Origin: Microbacterium sp. SLBN-154
GTDB taxonomy: Bacteria; Actinomycetota; Actinomycetes; Actinomycetales; Microbacteriaceae
Assembly (NCBI RefSeq): GCF_006715565.1
Contig: NZ_VFNL01000001.1
Location: 682,001-746,000 of the forward strand
DNA length: 64,000 nt
Direction: 5' to 3'
Shown: positions 42,632-52,190 of the stretch, piece after piece
Position numbering within the stretch: the stretch's first letter is position 1
Layout of the letters: each line of letters begins with the position of its first letter
Position numbers and translations under genes: made by a program
Notes under the pieces: generated by a model
What the model saw: the letters and a program-made list of their open reading frames with translations, nothing else
What the model was told of the DNA's origin: nothing
Database searches by the model: none

Positions 42632-43708
42632 TCAACGGCGCGGGCGCGGGAAAACGGTGCCGTCGAAGATCTTGCGGGCGGTGCGAAGGGATGCGGATGT
42701 GGCGTGCCAGACGCCCTGGTCGTCGGCAGCGACCCGCACCCGGGAGGTGAGGATGCCACTCGGATGCTCGACGTCGATCGCGAGACCGGCATCCGGCTCG
42801 CCCTCCGGAAGACGTGCGCCATCCGCGCCGACCGCTCCGGGAACGCAGACCGCGGCGGCGACCGACGCCGCCATCAGGACGCCGATCGACGAATGAACCC
42901 GGTGGGGGATGAAGGCACGCGTCGCCACGGCGCCGCCCGCGGCCGGGGGCGACACGAGGATCATCTTCGGGACGGTCTGATCCGCCACATCGCCGAGCCC
43001 CATCAGGGGACCGGCTTCGCGGCGCACCTCTTCGACGGCAGCACGCACCGCCGCGTCGGCTTCGAGCGCCTCGGGGGTGTCTCGCCCGGTGGCCCCGACG
43101 TCCTCGGGGCGAAGGAGAACGACCGGCATCCCGTTGTCGACGAGGGTGACGGTGCGGCCGGCGACGAGGTCGGTCACGTTCCCCGTGGGGAAGAGCGGAC
43201 GGATGCCGCCCGACTCGAGCTCAATCGGAGCGGCCGTCCCGGGCACGCCGTCGATCGAGGCCTCGCCGTCGTAGCGGGGCATGCCGTTCTCGAGGGGGAA
43301 GGTCGCCGTCGCGACATCACCGGTGTTGACCAGCCGTATGCGAATGACGGCATGATCACCCTCGGCCTCGACGAGACCGCGTTCCACAGCGAACGGACCG
43401 ACGCCGGCGAGCAGGTTGCCGCAGGTCTGAGTCGTCGCCACGGTGGCCTCCTCGACGCCGATCTGCAGGAAGAGGTAGTCGACGTCGATATCGGGCTCAG
43501 TCGACCGACGGACGATCGCAACCTTCGACGTCAGCGGATGAGCGCCGCCGAGTCCGTCGATCTGCCGGGCATCGGGGGTGCCCATGATCCGCAGCAGGAG
43601 GTCGTCGCGGGTCTCGGGGTCGGCCGGAACGTCATCAGCGACGAAGTACGCCCCCTTCGAGGTGCCGCCCCGCAGCAGCATGCACCGGACGCCGTCACTG
43701 CTGCCCAC
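42632..43708 (-). CDS. galD: 4-oxalomesaconate tautomerase-like PrpF family protein
   Basis: Isomerase of 358 aa of the PrpF/diaminopimelate-epimerase fold. The family motifs RCMLLRGGTSKGAYF at the N-terminus, TQTCGNLLAGVG (active-site Cys region) and a C-terminal SVAAAVCVPGAV (second active-site Cys) and HPSGIL are present. GalD converts the keto and enol forms of 4-oxalomesaconate in gallate degradation. The start GTG 43708 overlaps the aldolase gene end by 14 bases. The function is supported by the neighbouring GalB and GalC homologues. Confidence 0.82.
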   Translation of the reverse strand: MGSSDGVRCMLLRGGTSKGAYFVADDVPADPETRDDLLLRIMGTPDARQIDGLGGAHPLTSKVAIVRRSTEPDIDVDYLFLQIGVEEATVATTQTCGNLLAGVGPFAVERGLVEAEGDHAVIRIRLVNTGDVATATFPLENGMPRYDGEASIDGVPGTAAPIELESGGIRPLFPTGNVTDLVAGRTVTLVDNGMPVVLLRPEDVGATGRDTPEALEADAAVRAAVEEVRREAGPLMGLGDVADQTVPKMILVSPPAAGGAVATRAFIPHRVHSSIGVLMAASVAAAVCVPGAVGADGARLPEGEPDAGLAIDVEHPSGILTSRVRVAADDQGVWHATSASLRTARKIFDGTVFPRPRR

Positions 43709-44408
43709 GTTGATATTCCTCCTGCGTCATGTACGTGACGCCGAGGTCGGCGAGGAGGGGGCGGAGCCCCTTGCGGTCAAGGCTCAGCTCCGTGCCCGCC
43801 GCATAGGCGTCGCGATCCGCGGCCTCCTTGGCCACGCGCGCATCGGCGGCGGCCAGCGCCGCGGCGGCGTCGGCACGCGGCACCACCACGACGCCATCAT
43901 CGTCGGCGATAACCACGTCGCCGGGATGGACGACCGCACCTGCCACGACCACCGGCACGTTCACCGAGCCGGGCGTCGCCTTGACCGTGCCCTGCGCGTG
44001 CACGCCGTTCGACCAGACCGGGAAGCCCATGGCTCGCAGGTCGGCGATGTCGCGCACGCCGGTCGTGGTGACCAGCCCCCGCACGCCCCGGGCCTTGAGA
44101 GCCGTGGCGAACAGGTCGCCGAACGCGCCGTCGGAGGACGGCGAGGTCGTGGTCACGACGAGGAGATCACCGGCTCGGCACTGCTCGATCGCCGCATGGA
44201 TCATGAGGTTGTCGCCCGGAGCCCCGACGACGGTGACGGCGCTGCCGGCCACGCGCGCAGCATCCTGAATCGGACGGATCCCCGGCCCGACGAGCCCGGT
44301 GCGTCCCATCGCCTCGTGCACCGTCGCCACCCCGTGGGCGGCCAGCGCATCGATCACGGCCGGGTCCGGCCGCGCGATGTCGGTGACGATGACGGGGCGG
44401 GCGGTCAC
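43695..44408 (-). CDS. galC: 4-carboxy-4-hydroxy-2-oxoadipate aldolase (LigK/GalC, RraA-like)
   Basis: Class II pyruvate aldolase of 237 aa with the RraA-like fold. The active-site motif TTGVRDIADL holds the conserved Arg-Asp pair, and GDVVIADDDGVVVVP is the typical C-terminal strand. The enzyme splits the hydrated intermediate into pyruvate and oxaloacetate. GTG 44408 overlaps the GalB stop (GTGA). The C-terminal extension ends TYMTQEEYQRGQQ. Confidence 0.87.
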   Translation of the reverse strand: MTARPVIVTDIARPDPAVIDALAAHGVATVHEAMGRTGLVGPGIRPIQDAARVAGSAVTVVGAPGDNLMIHAAIEQCRAGDLLVVTTTSPSSDGAFGDLFATALKARGVRGLVTTTGVRDIADLRAMGFPVWSNGVHAQGTVKATPGSVNVPVVVAGAVVHPGDVVIADDDGVVVVPRADAAAALAAADARVAKEAADRDAYAAGTELSLDRKGLRPLLADLGVTYMTQEEYQRGQQ

Positions 44409-45160
44409 GACAGGACGCTCGTCACCTGGGGGAGGTATCGCATGTACGCCTCGCCCATCGTGTCGTGGGGAAGCCCGAGGTTGGGCCCCGCATTGCGCTT
44501 GACCTGCACACCGCGGCGCACGGCGAGGTCGGCGTAGTACGACCACATATGCTTCTGCGCCGGAAGACATTCCATCGCCGCACGCTTGCGGGGGAAGGCG
44601 TCGGTGATGTCGAGCAGCACGTTGGGGGTGAAGTCGCACTGCTCGGGCTGATGCGGCTCGAAGAAGAACACCGGCGGCGCGCCGATGATCTGCTCCTTCG
44701 TCGGCACCGACCCGTCGCCGTTCGCGACGCCGATGGCCTGCGCGAGGATCCGCGCCTCCAGCGCCATCCGCGCCGCGGCCGGGTGGTCGCCGTTGTACGG
44801 GTCGTGCAGGGTGTGCGTGAGGACGACGGTGGGCTGCACTCGGCGGTAGAGGTCGACCAGCTCGGCGACCGCCTCACGCGATTCGACGAGGGGGTAGTCA
44901 CCGAGGTCGAGGAACTCGATCTCGGCGCCGAGAGCGGATGCCGCGGCCTCGGCCTCGTCGCGCCTGATCGCCTTGATCTCCTCGAGGTCCTTGCCCTGCA
45001 GCCATTGGCTGGCGGACTCGCCGCGCTCGCCGTAGGAGAGGCAGGCCACCACGGCACGATCGCCGCGCATCGCGGCGGACGCGATCGCGCCTCCCGCGCG
45101 CCAAACGAAGTCGCCCGCGTGGGCGCTGACGACCAGCAGTGTGCCCTGAGCCTCTGACAT
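44405..45160 (-). CDS. galB: 4-oxalomesaconate hydratase-like PIG-L family protein
   Basis: Protein of 251 aa of the PIG-L/LmbE zinc fold. The metal motif is SAHAGDFVWRAGGA (His and Asp), with the second ligand in THTLHDPYNGDHPAA. GalB from the gallate pathway of Pseudomonas belongs to this fold and hydrates 4-oxalomesaconate. First gene of the four-gene catabolic operon, starting ATG 45160, divergent from the O-demethylase at 45270. A GntR-type operator lies between them. Confidence 0.83.
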   Translation of the reverse strand: MSEAQGTLLVVSAHAGDFVWRAGGAIASAAMRGDRAVVACLSYGERGESASQWLQGKDLEEIKAIRRDEAEAAASALGAEIEFLDLGDYPLVESREAVAELVDLYRRVQPTVVLTHTLHDPYNGDHPAAARMALEARILAQAIGVANGDGSVPTKEQIIGAPPVFFFEPHQPEQCDFTPNVLLDITDAFPRKRAAMECLPAQKHMWSYYADLAVRRGVQVKRNAGPNLGLPHDTMGEAYMRYLPQVTSVLS

Positions 45161-45199
45161 GCCGTAAGGGAACCACACCCCTAGCGGAATGGTCAAGAA

Positions 45200-45211
45200 A
45201 TTGTCTACAAT
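45200..45211. promoter_or_regulatory. Putative GntR/FCD operator, copy 1
   Basis: ATTGT-CT-ACAAT is an inverted repeat containing TTGTCTACAA, which fits the TNGTNNACNA pattern bound by FadR/FCD-type GntR regulators. It lies in the divergent region between the galB operon and the O-demethylase gene. A GntR/FCD regulator is encoded at 55598-56251. The pairing is inferred. Confidence 0.6.
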
Positions 45212-45248
45212 CTCGGCTACCGGATCCCTTCGCTCGTAGGGAAGCTGA

Positions 45249-46676
<1,428 letters not shown>

Positions 46677-46702
46677 TCGCCGCGGAGTCGCCGCGCTCCA
46701 TC

Positions 46703-46771
46703 CTTCGGAGAATCGCGCGAGCTTCGGAGCGTCCGGCGGGATGGCTCCGAAGCAGGGGCGTTTCTCCGAAG
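46703..46771. terminator. Nested double inverted repeat between convergent genes
   Basis: The outer arms CTTCGGAGAA (46703-46712) and TTCTCCGAAG (46762-46771) enclose an inner hairpin GCTTCGGAGC (46721-46730) with GCTCCGAAGC (46744-46753). It lies between the convergent O-demethylase and dehydrogenase genes, so a bidirectional terminator is the simplest role. Confidence 0.6.
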
Positions 46772-46802
46772 TCCGGGCGCGCACCCAGCGTTCACGCGGC
46801 CC

Positions 46803-47594
46803 TCAGTCCGCCGCGCCTGCGGCGCGGAGCCGCGCAAGCCATGCCAGCGTGGCGCGGGTCATGTCGGTCGGGGCGCCGAGGGCTTCGAGCTCGGTGAGCG
46901 CATCGTGCATCTCCTGCTCGCGCCGCGCGGCGTGGATGCGGGTGCCGTCGACGAGGCGCGCGACGCGCTGGTGGCCCTGTCCGTCGACGTCGAGCTCGGC
47001 GGCGATGTGGTCGCGCATCCACGCCTCGGCGTCGGCGGCGCGCGCCGCATCGAGGCTCTCGAGCACGACGGCGGCGAGTCCCTTCATGAACACGCTCCGC
47101 AGGAGCTTGCGCTCGGCAGCTGCCCCGGCGGGCGCATCGACGACCTCGACCGGCACGCCGAGCGGCGACATGATCGCCGCGAACGACGCCGCACCGTCAC
47201 CGGAGGCGAGGAGCGGCGTCGCGTGGCCGGCCCGTGGCACCGGGGCGAGCACCGCGACATCCGCCATCGACACCCCGTGGTCGGCCGCCAGCTGCGCGAC
47301 CGCCCGCATCGCGTCGGGTGAGGCGGCGTTGAGGTCGGCGTACACCGTGGTCGCGGCGACGTGGGGGAGGAGGTGCTCCGCGACCTCGACCGCGAGCCGG
47401 CCGTGCACGAGGCTCAGGACCAGGTCGGTGCCGGCGACTGCGGCGGCGGCGCTGTCGGCGTGGACGACGCCGGGAAGTTCGGGTGCGTGATGCGGATCGA
47501 AGCCGCGCACCCGGGCGCCGGCCGACGCGAGCCCCGCCGCGTAGCGGCTGCCCGCCTCGCCGAGCCCGATGACGGCGATCGTCGGTTCACTCAC
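46803..47594 (-). CDS. 6-phosphogluconate dehydrogenase-like NAD(P)-binding protein (DUF1932 type)
   Basis: Protein of 263 aa: an N-terminal Rossmann domain with AVIGLGEAGSRYAAGL, and a C-terminal helical domain with the beta-hydroxyacid dehydrogenase-type Lys region ERKLLRSVFMKGLAAVVLESLDAA. Related proteins reduce or oxidise hydroxy acids, but the substrate is unknown. GTG 47594 overlaps the IclR gene by eight bases, so they are one operon. In this context it may act on a side product of aromatic catabolism. Confidence 0.8.
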   Translation of the reverse strand: MSEPTIAVIGLGEAGSRYAAGLASAGARVRGFDPHHAPELPGVVHADSAAAAVAGTDLVLSLVHGRLAVEVAEHLLPHVAATTVYADLNAASPDAMRAVAQLAADHGVSMADVAVLAPVPRAGHATPLLASGDGAASFAAIMSPLGVPVEVVDAPAGAAAERKLLRSVFMKGLAAVVLESLDAARAADAEAWMRDHIAAELDVDGQGHQRVARLVDGTRIHAARREQEMHDALTELEALGAPTDMTRATLAWLARLRAAGAAD

Positions 47595-48468
47595 CGCGCA
47601 CCACGATCCCGGCGTCGTGGGGGTCGCTCGTGAGCTGTTCGAAGTACTCCAGCGATCGCGCCGAGCCGCGCACGAGGGAGCGGATGCCGAGCGGATGCTC
47701 CTCGACGTCGGCCCGATAGGCCTCGGCCAGGTCCTTCTCGATGCCCGCCGCCGCCCGGCGCAGGAGTCCGATGTACGGATGCGGCGACGCGCCGTCGTTG
47801 GGGACGACGACTCCGACCGCGGCGTACACCGATCCGTCGGGCCCGGAGACCGGCACGGCGATTCCGCGGGACTCGGCGTGGATGTGCCCGTCGTTGACGG
47901 CGAACCCGTCGGCGCGCACCTGCCGGAGGCGTGCCCGCAGGTCCTTCTCGGTGCGCAGGGTGTGCTCGGTGTAGACCCGCAGGCCCTGCCGGACCACTTC
48001 GGTGACGAGAGCGGGATCGGCGAAGGCGAGGAGCACCAGACCGCTGGAGGACGCATGCAGCGGCATCCGTCCTCCGATGAGGGTGGCGTTGAGGACGGCG
48101 TCGCGCATCGAGAGGCGCTCGATGAAGAGCACGTCGGTGCCGCTGAGAACCCCCAGCTGCGTGTGCTGGCGCACGCGCTCGTGCACGGCGCCGAGCCAGG
48201 GTCGCGCGATCTCTCGGAGGCCGAGGGCCCCGGGCGTGCGGCTGGCGAACTCCCACAGCCTCACGCCGAGTCGGTAGGTGCGGTCGGGGAGGCGCTCCAG
48301 CAGCCCCTCGCGTTCCAGCTCGGACACGAGGCGGTGAGCGCTCGAGCGCGGCAGCCCCGAGGCATCCGCGATCTCACTGAGCGTCAGGAACGGATGCCAC
48401 GCGTCGAAGGTCTCCAGGATGCGGAGGTGTTTGTGGAGCACCGACTCCCCCGCGGATCCGCGTGCCAT
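47587..48468 (-). CDS. IclR-family transcriptional regulator
   Basis: Regulator of 293 aa with N-terminal winged helix (HKHLRILETFDAWHPFLTLSEIADASGLPRSSAHRLV) and C-terminal IclR effector domain (GLREIARPWLGAVHERVRQHTQLGVL...LHASSSGLVLLAF). IclR regulators of this kind often control aromatic-acid catabolism. A perfect palindrome at 50517-50531 is a plausible target. It heads an operon with the dehydrogenase gene. Confidence 0.92.
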   Translation of the reverse strand: MARGSAGESVLHKHLRILETFDAWHPFLTLSEIADASGLPRSSAHRLVSELEREGLLERLPDRTYRLGVRLWEFASRTPGALGLREIARPWLGAVHERVRQHTQLGVLSGTDVLFIERLSMRDAVLNATLIGGRMPLHASSSGLVLLAFADPALVTEVVRQGLRVYTEHTLRTEKDLRARLRQVRADGFAVNDGHIHAESRGIAVPVSGPDGSVYAAVGVVVPNDGASPHPYIGLLRRAAAGIEKDLAEAYRADVEEHPLGIRSLVRGSARSLEYFEQLTSDPHDAGIVVRGE

Positions 48469-48472
48469 GGGT

Positions 48473-48916
48473 TCACTCCTGCTTCCGCTCGCGCCGGGCG
48501 TCGCGGCGGAGGCGCAGGGCGAGGAGCGCGGCGACGGTGAACGGGACCATCGCGAGGTGGCAGAGCGCGAGGGCGACGGTGCTGCCGGTGTCGAAGTCGG
48601 CGGGGATCGTCAGGGCGAAGATCGTTCCGACCTCGAGGACCACCGCCACGATGATTGCGACGAGGAAGACCCAGCGCCACCAGTGGCCGACGATCGCCGC
48701 GATCGTCAGCCCCGCCAGGAGGGGGACGGCGGTGAACTGGATCAGCACCGGCGGCAGCACCTGGAGCGGCCCGCCGGCGGCGGTGAACCAGAACTCCACA
48801 CCGAGGAGCCGGGCGACACCGTAGATCGCGAGATTCGCCAGGACCGCGCCCGCCACCGCGATGAGGATGATCCACACCGATCTCAGTCCCGCATACCGGG
48901 ACACGACGCCGCGCAT
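48473..48916 (-). CDS. Four-helix membrane protein (DUF6069-like)
   Basis: Protein of 147 aa with four hydrophobic helices (near residues 13-35, 52-75, 83-105, 115-135) and a basic C-terminal tail. Similar small actinobacterial proteins are of unknown function. ATG 48916 follows TAGCGT (48923-48928 on the minus strand) by six bases. It ends four bases before the IclR start and could be co-transcribed with it. Confidence 0.75.
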   Translation of the reverse strand: MRGVVSRYAGLRSVWIILIAVAGAVLANLAIYGVARLLGVEFWFTAAGGPLQVLPPVLIQFTAVPLLAGLTIAAIVGHWWRWVFLVAIIVAVVLEVGTIFALTIPADFDTGSTVALALCHLAMVPFTVAALLALRLRRDARRERKQE

Positions 48917-48980
48917 GCTCGCACGCTACCGGAGAAGGGCCCGAACACAAGCCCGCCTGCTGTCGCTCACGCGGATATCC

Positions 48981-49024
48981 GCGCTCCTGCGGACGGATGC
49001 GGGGACCGCGGTCCGCAGGAGCGC
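48981..49024 (-). terminator. Hairpin terminator of O-demethylase 2
   Basis: Perfect 14-bp inverted repeat (48981-48994 with 49011-49024), 65 bases downstream of the paralogue 2 stop codon on the minus strand. Confidence 0.65.
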
Positions 49025-49088
49025 GAAACTCCTTGCGACGGAGAGAAACGAGAGCCCGAGCGAGCGAGCCGACAGCGGCGAGGCGGCT

Positions 49089-50456
49089 TTAGTTGTCGGC
49101 GCGATACACCGTGCGCGCGTACTCGTGGTACGGCGCGGGAGCGACCGTCGCGCGGATGCGCACCTGGCGGTGCTGCTGGTCGACGGAGTGCTTGCGCGAA
49201 ATCGGATCCTCGCCCCAGAGCACCTCGACCTCGGCGCCCTCGGGCACCTCGTTGTCGAGGGTCGCGAGCGACATGTAGAGCTGGTCGTACGCGACGTAGC
49301 CGGCGTCGGTCGAGATCCCGACGCGGCGGCCGTCCTGCTGGACCTCGTCCATCTGGTAGAAGCCGTACCGGGCCTTGGGGAAGTCGAGATACTTCGCGGG
49401 CACGCCCGGCTCGACCTGCGAGCGGACGACGTCGGCGACGTCGGAGGAGTTCCAGATGAGGGTGACCTTGCGACGCTTCGGCGCCTCGGCGATCTTCTCC
49501 AGCGCCTCCCGCCCGTGGAAGTCGTGGTCGAAGCGCACCGACCGGCCGAGACCGAGATCGAACGGCGTCATGTAGAAGTCGTGGATGTCGGGTGAGTAGA
49601 GCGATCCGCCGATCGACCCGATGCGTGCGGCGGGGAGCCACTCGCGGTACTCGGCGAAGTCGTCGTCGAAGATCGCCGGGAACGGCGTGGGGACCCACCC
49701 CGATTCGAGGGGCGACGACGAGTACGCCTTCGCACCCACGCGGCGGATGTCGAATTCCGCCCCGGCCTCCATGATCGCGTCGAGCACGATCTCGTTGTCC
49801 TCCCAGGGGCCGTAGAACTCGAAGCCCGGCTGCCCCGCCATACCGTGGCGGAGCGCCTTGACCGGGCGGCCGGCGATCTCGACGTCGCCGATGTGGAAGA
49901 ACTTGATCGCCGGCGGCGGGCCGCCGAAGATCTTCTCCATCACCCGGTCGGCGTGCGGGCCCTGCAGCTCGTAGCGGTAGAAGGTCGGCGGACCCTGGCG
50001 CATGTGCGAGTTCGGGTCGAGGCGATACCGCACGTCCTTGCCGAGGGCCTGGGCCTTCTCGATGTTGAACCGCACCCAGTCGATGAGGATGTGGTGTCCC
50101 ACCAGCACGATGCCGTCGGACCCCTCGTGGTTGTAGAACAGGATGCCGTCGCCGATGAGGTAGCCGTCCTTGTTCACCGAGATGAGCTGCTTGGCCACGC
50201 CCGGCCGGAACGTCGCGAAGGTGTTGGGTGAGATGCCCTGCAGCAGCGGGATCAGGTCGGCGCCGTCCATGAACAGCTGTGTCATGTGGTGCGACTGATC
50301 CATCAGTGCCACCGAGGTGTTCCATGCGCGCTGCTCGTCGCGCCAGTTGGTGAACTCCGGCGCCACCGGGAAGGTGAACGCGGGCCAGTTCTGGTTCCGC
50401 AGCAGTTCCACCGGGCTTCCCTCGCGGGCGATCGCCTGGGCCAGTGTTTCGGTCAT
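49089..50456 (-). CDS. LigM/GcvT-family O-demethylase, divergent paralogue 2
   Basis: Protein of 455 aa with the same fold and key start as paralogue 1 (PVELLRNQNWPAFTFPVAPEFTNWRDEQRAWN, DQSHHMTQLF), but most of the middle differs and the product is 13-14 residues shorter. The GcvT-like segment HGREALEKIAE is kept. It stands alone, divergent from the Liv-type importer, with its own terminator. The divergence suggests a different methoxylated substrate, for example vanillate versus syringate or 3-O-methylgallate. ATG 50456 is preceded by RBS GGAGGG. Confidence 0.82.
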   Translation of the reverse strand: MTETLAQAIAREGSPVELLRNQNWPAFTFPVAPEFTNWRDEQRAWNTSVALMDQSHHMTQLFMDGADLIPLLQGISPNTFATFRPGVAKQLISVNKDGYLIGDGILFYNHEGSDGIVLVGHHILIDWVRFNIEKAQALGKDVRYRLDPNSHMRQGPPTFYRYELQGPHADRVMEKIFGGPPPAIKFFHIGDVEIAGRPVKALRHGMAGQPGFEFYGPWEDNEIVLDAIMEAGAEFDIRRVGAKAYSSSPLESGWVPTPFPAIFDDDFAEYREWLPAARIGSIGGSLYSPDIHDFYMTPFDLGLGRSVRFDHDFHGREALEKIAEAPKRRKVTLIWNSSDVADVVRSQVEPGVPAKYLDFPKARYGFYQMDEVQQDGRRVGISTDAGYVAYDQLYMSLATLDNEVPEGAEVEVLWGEDPISRKHSVDQQHRQVRIRATVAPAPYHEYARTVYRADN

Positions 50457-50516
50457 CGTCGACCCTCCATTCGTCGGCGTCACACTATGCGCTGCGCTGA
50501 GGGTTGACCGGCGTTG

Positions 50517-50531
50517 TTCCGTTGAACGGAA
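50517..50531. promoter_or_regulatory. Perfect 15-bp palindrome, candidate IclR operator
   Basis: TTCCGTT-G-AACGGAA is a perfect 7-1-7 inverted repeat 60 bases upstream of the O-demethylase 2 start, in the divergent region with the Liv operon. IclR-type regulators bind 15-bp palindromes of this design; the local IclR gene at 47587 is the natural candidate. This is inferred from position only. Confidence 0.55.
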
Positions 50532-50617
50532 ATCACCCACACCGCCTCGTCGACGCGCGCGACGATCAGACCGCGAGGGTCACGAATGAGCCACATTCAT
50601 TCAATCTGCGCACCAAA

Positions 50618-50651
50618 ATCGTTGACAATTTCGACGATTATCGCGTAGCGT
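50618..50651 (+). promoter_or_regulatory. Liv operon promoter with overlapping GntR/FCD-type site
   Basis: TTGACA (50622-50627), an 18-base spacer and TAGCGT (50646-50651) form a promoter 61 bases before the first Liv gene. The -35 box is inside ATCGTTGACAAT (50618-50629), which fits the TNGTNNACNA pattern and resembles the site at 45200-45211. A repressor bound here would block the -35 box. Confidence 0.6.
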
Positions 50652-50712
50652 CCCCTCCACGGGATGACTCGATCCCCAGTCAGAGCAGAGACGCGACGAC
50701 GGAAGGCGGGCA

Positions 50713-51492
50713 ATGGGTGCTCGATTGACGGTGTCGGACGTCAACCTCCACTTCGGCGGTGTCCGCGTGCTCGAAGATGTCTCGTTCACCGTGGAACCCG
50801 GAAGTATCGCGGGGCTGGTCGGACCGAACGGAGCCGGCAAGACGTCGCTGTTCAACTGCATCAGCGGCCACTACAAGCCTTCGAGCGGATCCATCACGAT
50901 CGACGGATCCGAGGTGCTGGGCTCGTCGCCCGCGAGCCTGGCCAAGCACGGCCTCGCCCGCACCTTCCAGCATCCCGCCCTTCAGCTTCGCGAGACGGTC
51001 CTCGAGAACGTGCTCCTCGGTGCCCACGGGCGCCTCCCCGGCGGAGCCCTGGAGTGGTCGATACGGATGCCGCGGACCCGCCGCACCGAGAAGGAGCTGC
51101 GTGCCGAGGCGCTCGCCCTGCTCGAGCGCAACGGTCTCGGCTGGACCGCGTACGTCCGTGCCGACGAGCTGTCGCACGGCCTGCACAAGGGCATCGAACT
51201 GTGTCGCGCGCTGATGAGCCGCCCGACGCTCCTGCTCCTGGATGAGCCGGCGGCGGGGCTGCCGCACAACGAGGTGGAGCAGCTGATCGAGACCGTCCGG
51301 CGGGTGCGCGACGACGGCATCACCGTCGTCGTGGTCGAACACAACATGGGCCTCATCGCCGCGCTGACCGACCACGTCGTCGTCCTCGACCATGGCCGGA
51401 AGCTCATGGAGGGCACCGCGGCCGAAGCGCAGTCCGATCCCCGGGTGATCGAGGCGTACATCGGAAAGGATGCCGCCGATGACGCTGCTTGA
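50713..51492 (+). CDS. Branched-chain-type ABC importer ATPase, LivG-like
   Basis: ATPase of 259 aa: Walker A GPNGAGKTS, Walker B LLLLDEPAAGLP, switch His in VVVEHNMGLI. The signature motif is unusual: ELSHGLHKGIEL replaces LSGGQ-type. LivG-type transporters of this family import amino acids and, in soil bacteria, aromatic acids. First gene of a five-gene operon in the order LivG, LivF, LivH, LivM, binding protein. The substrate is probably a methoxylated aromatic acid, judged only from neighbours. Confidence 0.93.
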   Translation: MGARLTVSDVNLHFGGVRVLEDVSFTVEPGSIAGLVGPNGAGKTSLFNCISGHYKPSSGSITIDGSEVLGSSPASLAKHGLARTFQHPALQLRETVLENVLLGAHGRLPGGALEWSIRMPRTRRTEKELRAEALALLERNGLGWTAYVRADELSHGLHKGIELCRALMSRPTLLLLDEPAAGLPHNEVEQLIETVRRVRDDGITVVVVEHNMGLIAALTDHVVVLDHGRKLMEGTAAEAQSDPRVIEAYIGKDAADDAA

Positions 51493-52189
51493 GCTGAAGG
51501 ACGTCACCGCCTTCTACGGACCCGTCCAGGTGCTGGAGGGCGTCTCGCTGACCGTGCCCGACGGCGGGGCGGTCGGCATCCTCGGCGCCAACGGCGCCGG
51601 CAAGACGACCACCCTCCGCGCGATCAGCGGAACCGTCCGCGCCGGGGGCAGCATCCTCTTCGAGGGCAAGGACATCCGCGGCTCGAAGCCCGAGAAGGTC
51701 GCGGCGATGGGGATCGCACACGTCCCCGAGGGTCGTGGCACCCTGGGCGGGCTGACGGTCCGCGAGAACCTTCGTGTCGGCGCCTACCTGCGGCGCGACC
51801 GCAAGGGGATCGAGAGCGACATCGAGTACTGCCTCGATCTCTTCCCGCAGCTGCGCGACCGCATCCGCTCGAACGGTTCGGCCCTGTCGGGCGGCGAGCA
51901 GCAGATGCTCGCCGTCGCCCGCGCGATCATGGCCAAACCCCGCCTCATGCTCCTCGACGAGGCCTCGCTGGGTCTCGCGCCCTCCACCGCCAAGTCCGTC
52001 TACGAGGCGATCGGGCGCCTGCGTCGCGAGTCGGGCATCGCGATGCTCGTCGTGGAGCAGAACGCCAACCTCGCCTTCACTCTCGTCGACAGCGCCACGG
52101 TGCTCGAAACGGGGCACAACGCCATCACCGGCTCGACCGCGGAGCTGCGGGGCATGGACGAGATCCGCCGCGCATACCTGGGAGGCTGA
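51479..52189 (+). CDS. Branched-chain-type ABC importer ATPase, LivF-like
   Basis: ATPase of 236 aa: Walker A GANGAGKTT, signature LSGGEQQMLAVARA, Walker B LMLLDEASLGLAP, switch region VVEQNANLAF. It lacks the C-terminal extension of LivG, as is usual for LivF. ATG 51479 lies inside the end of the livG-like gene (14-base overlap) with RBS GGAAAGG, which favours this start over an upstream in-frame codon. Confidence 0.93.
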   Translation: MTLLELKDVTAFYGPVQVLEGVSLTVPDGGAVGILGANGAGKTTTLRAISGTVRAGGSILFEGKDIRGSKPEKVAAMGIAHVPEGRGTLGGLTVRENLRVGAYLRRDRKGIESDIEYCLDLFPQLRDRIRSNGSALSGGEQQMLAVARAIMAKPRLMLLDEASLGLAPSTAKSVYEAIGRLRRESGIAMLVVEQNANLAFTLVDSATVLETGHNAITGSTAELRGMDEIRRAYLGG

Positions 52190-52190
52190 C

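Noticed and set aside
41195..43738. 847-codon plus-strand open frame
   Set aside because: Antisense to the dioxygenase and galD-like genes, with low-complexity composition.
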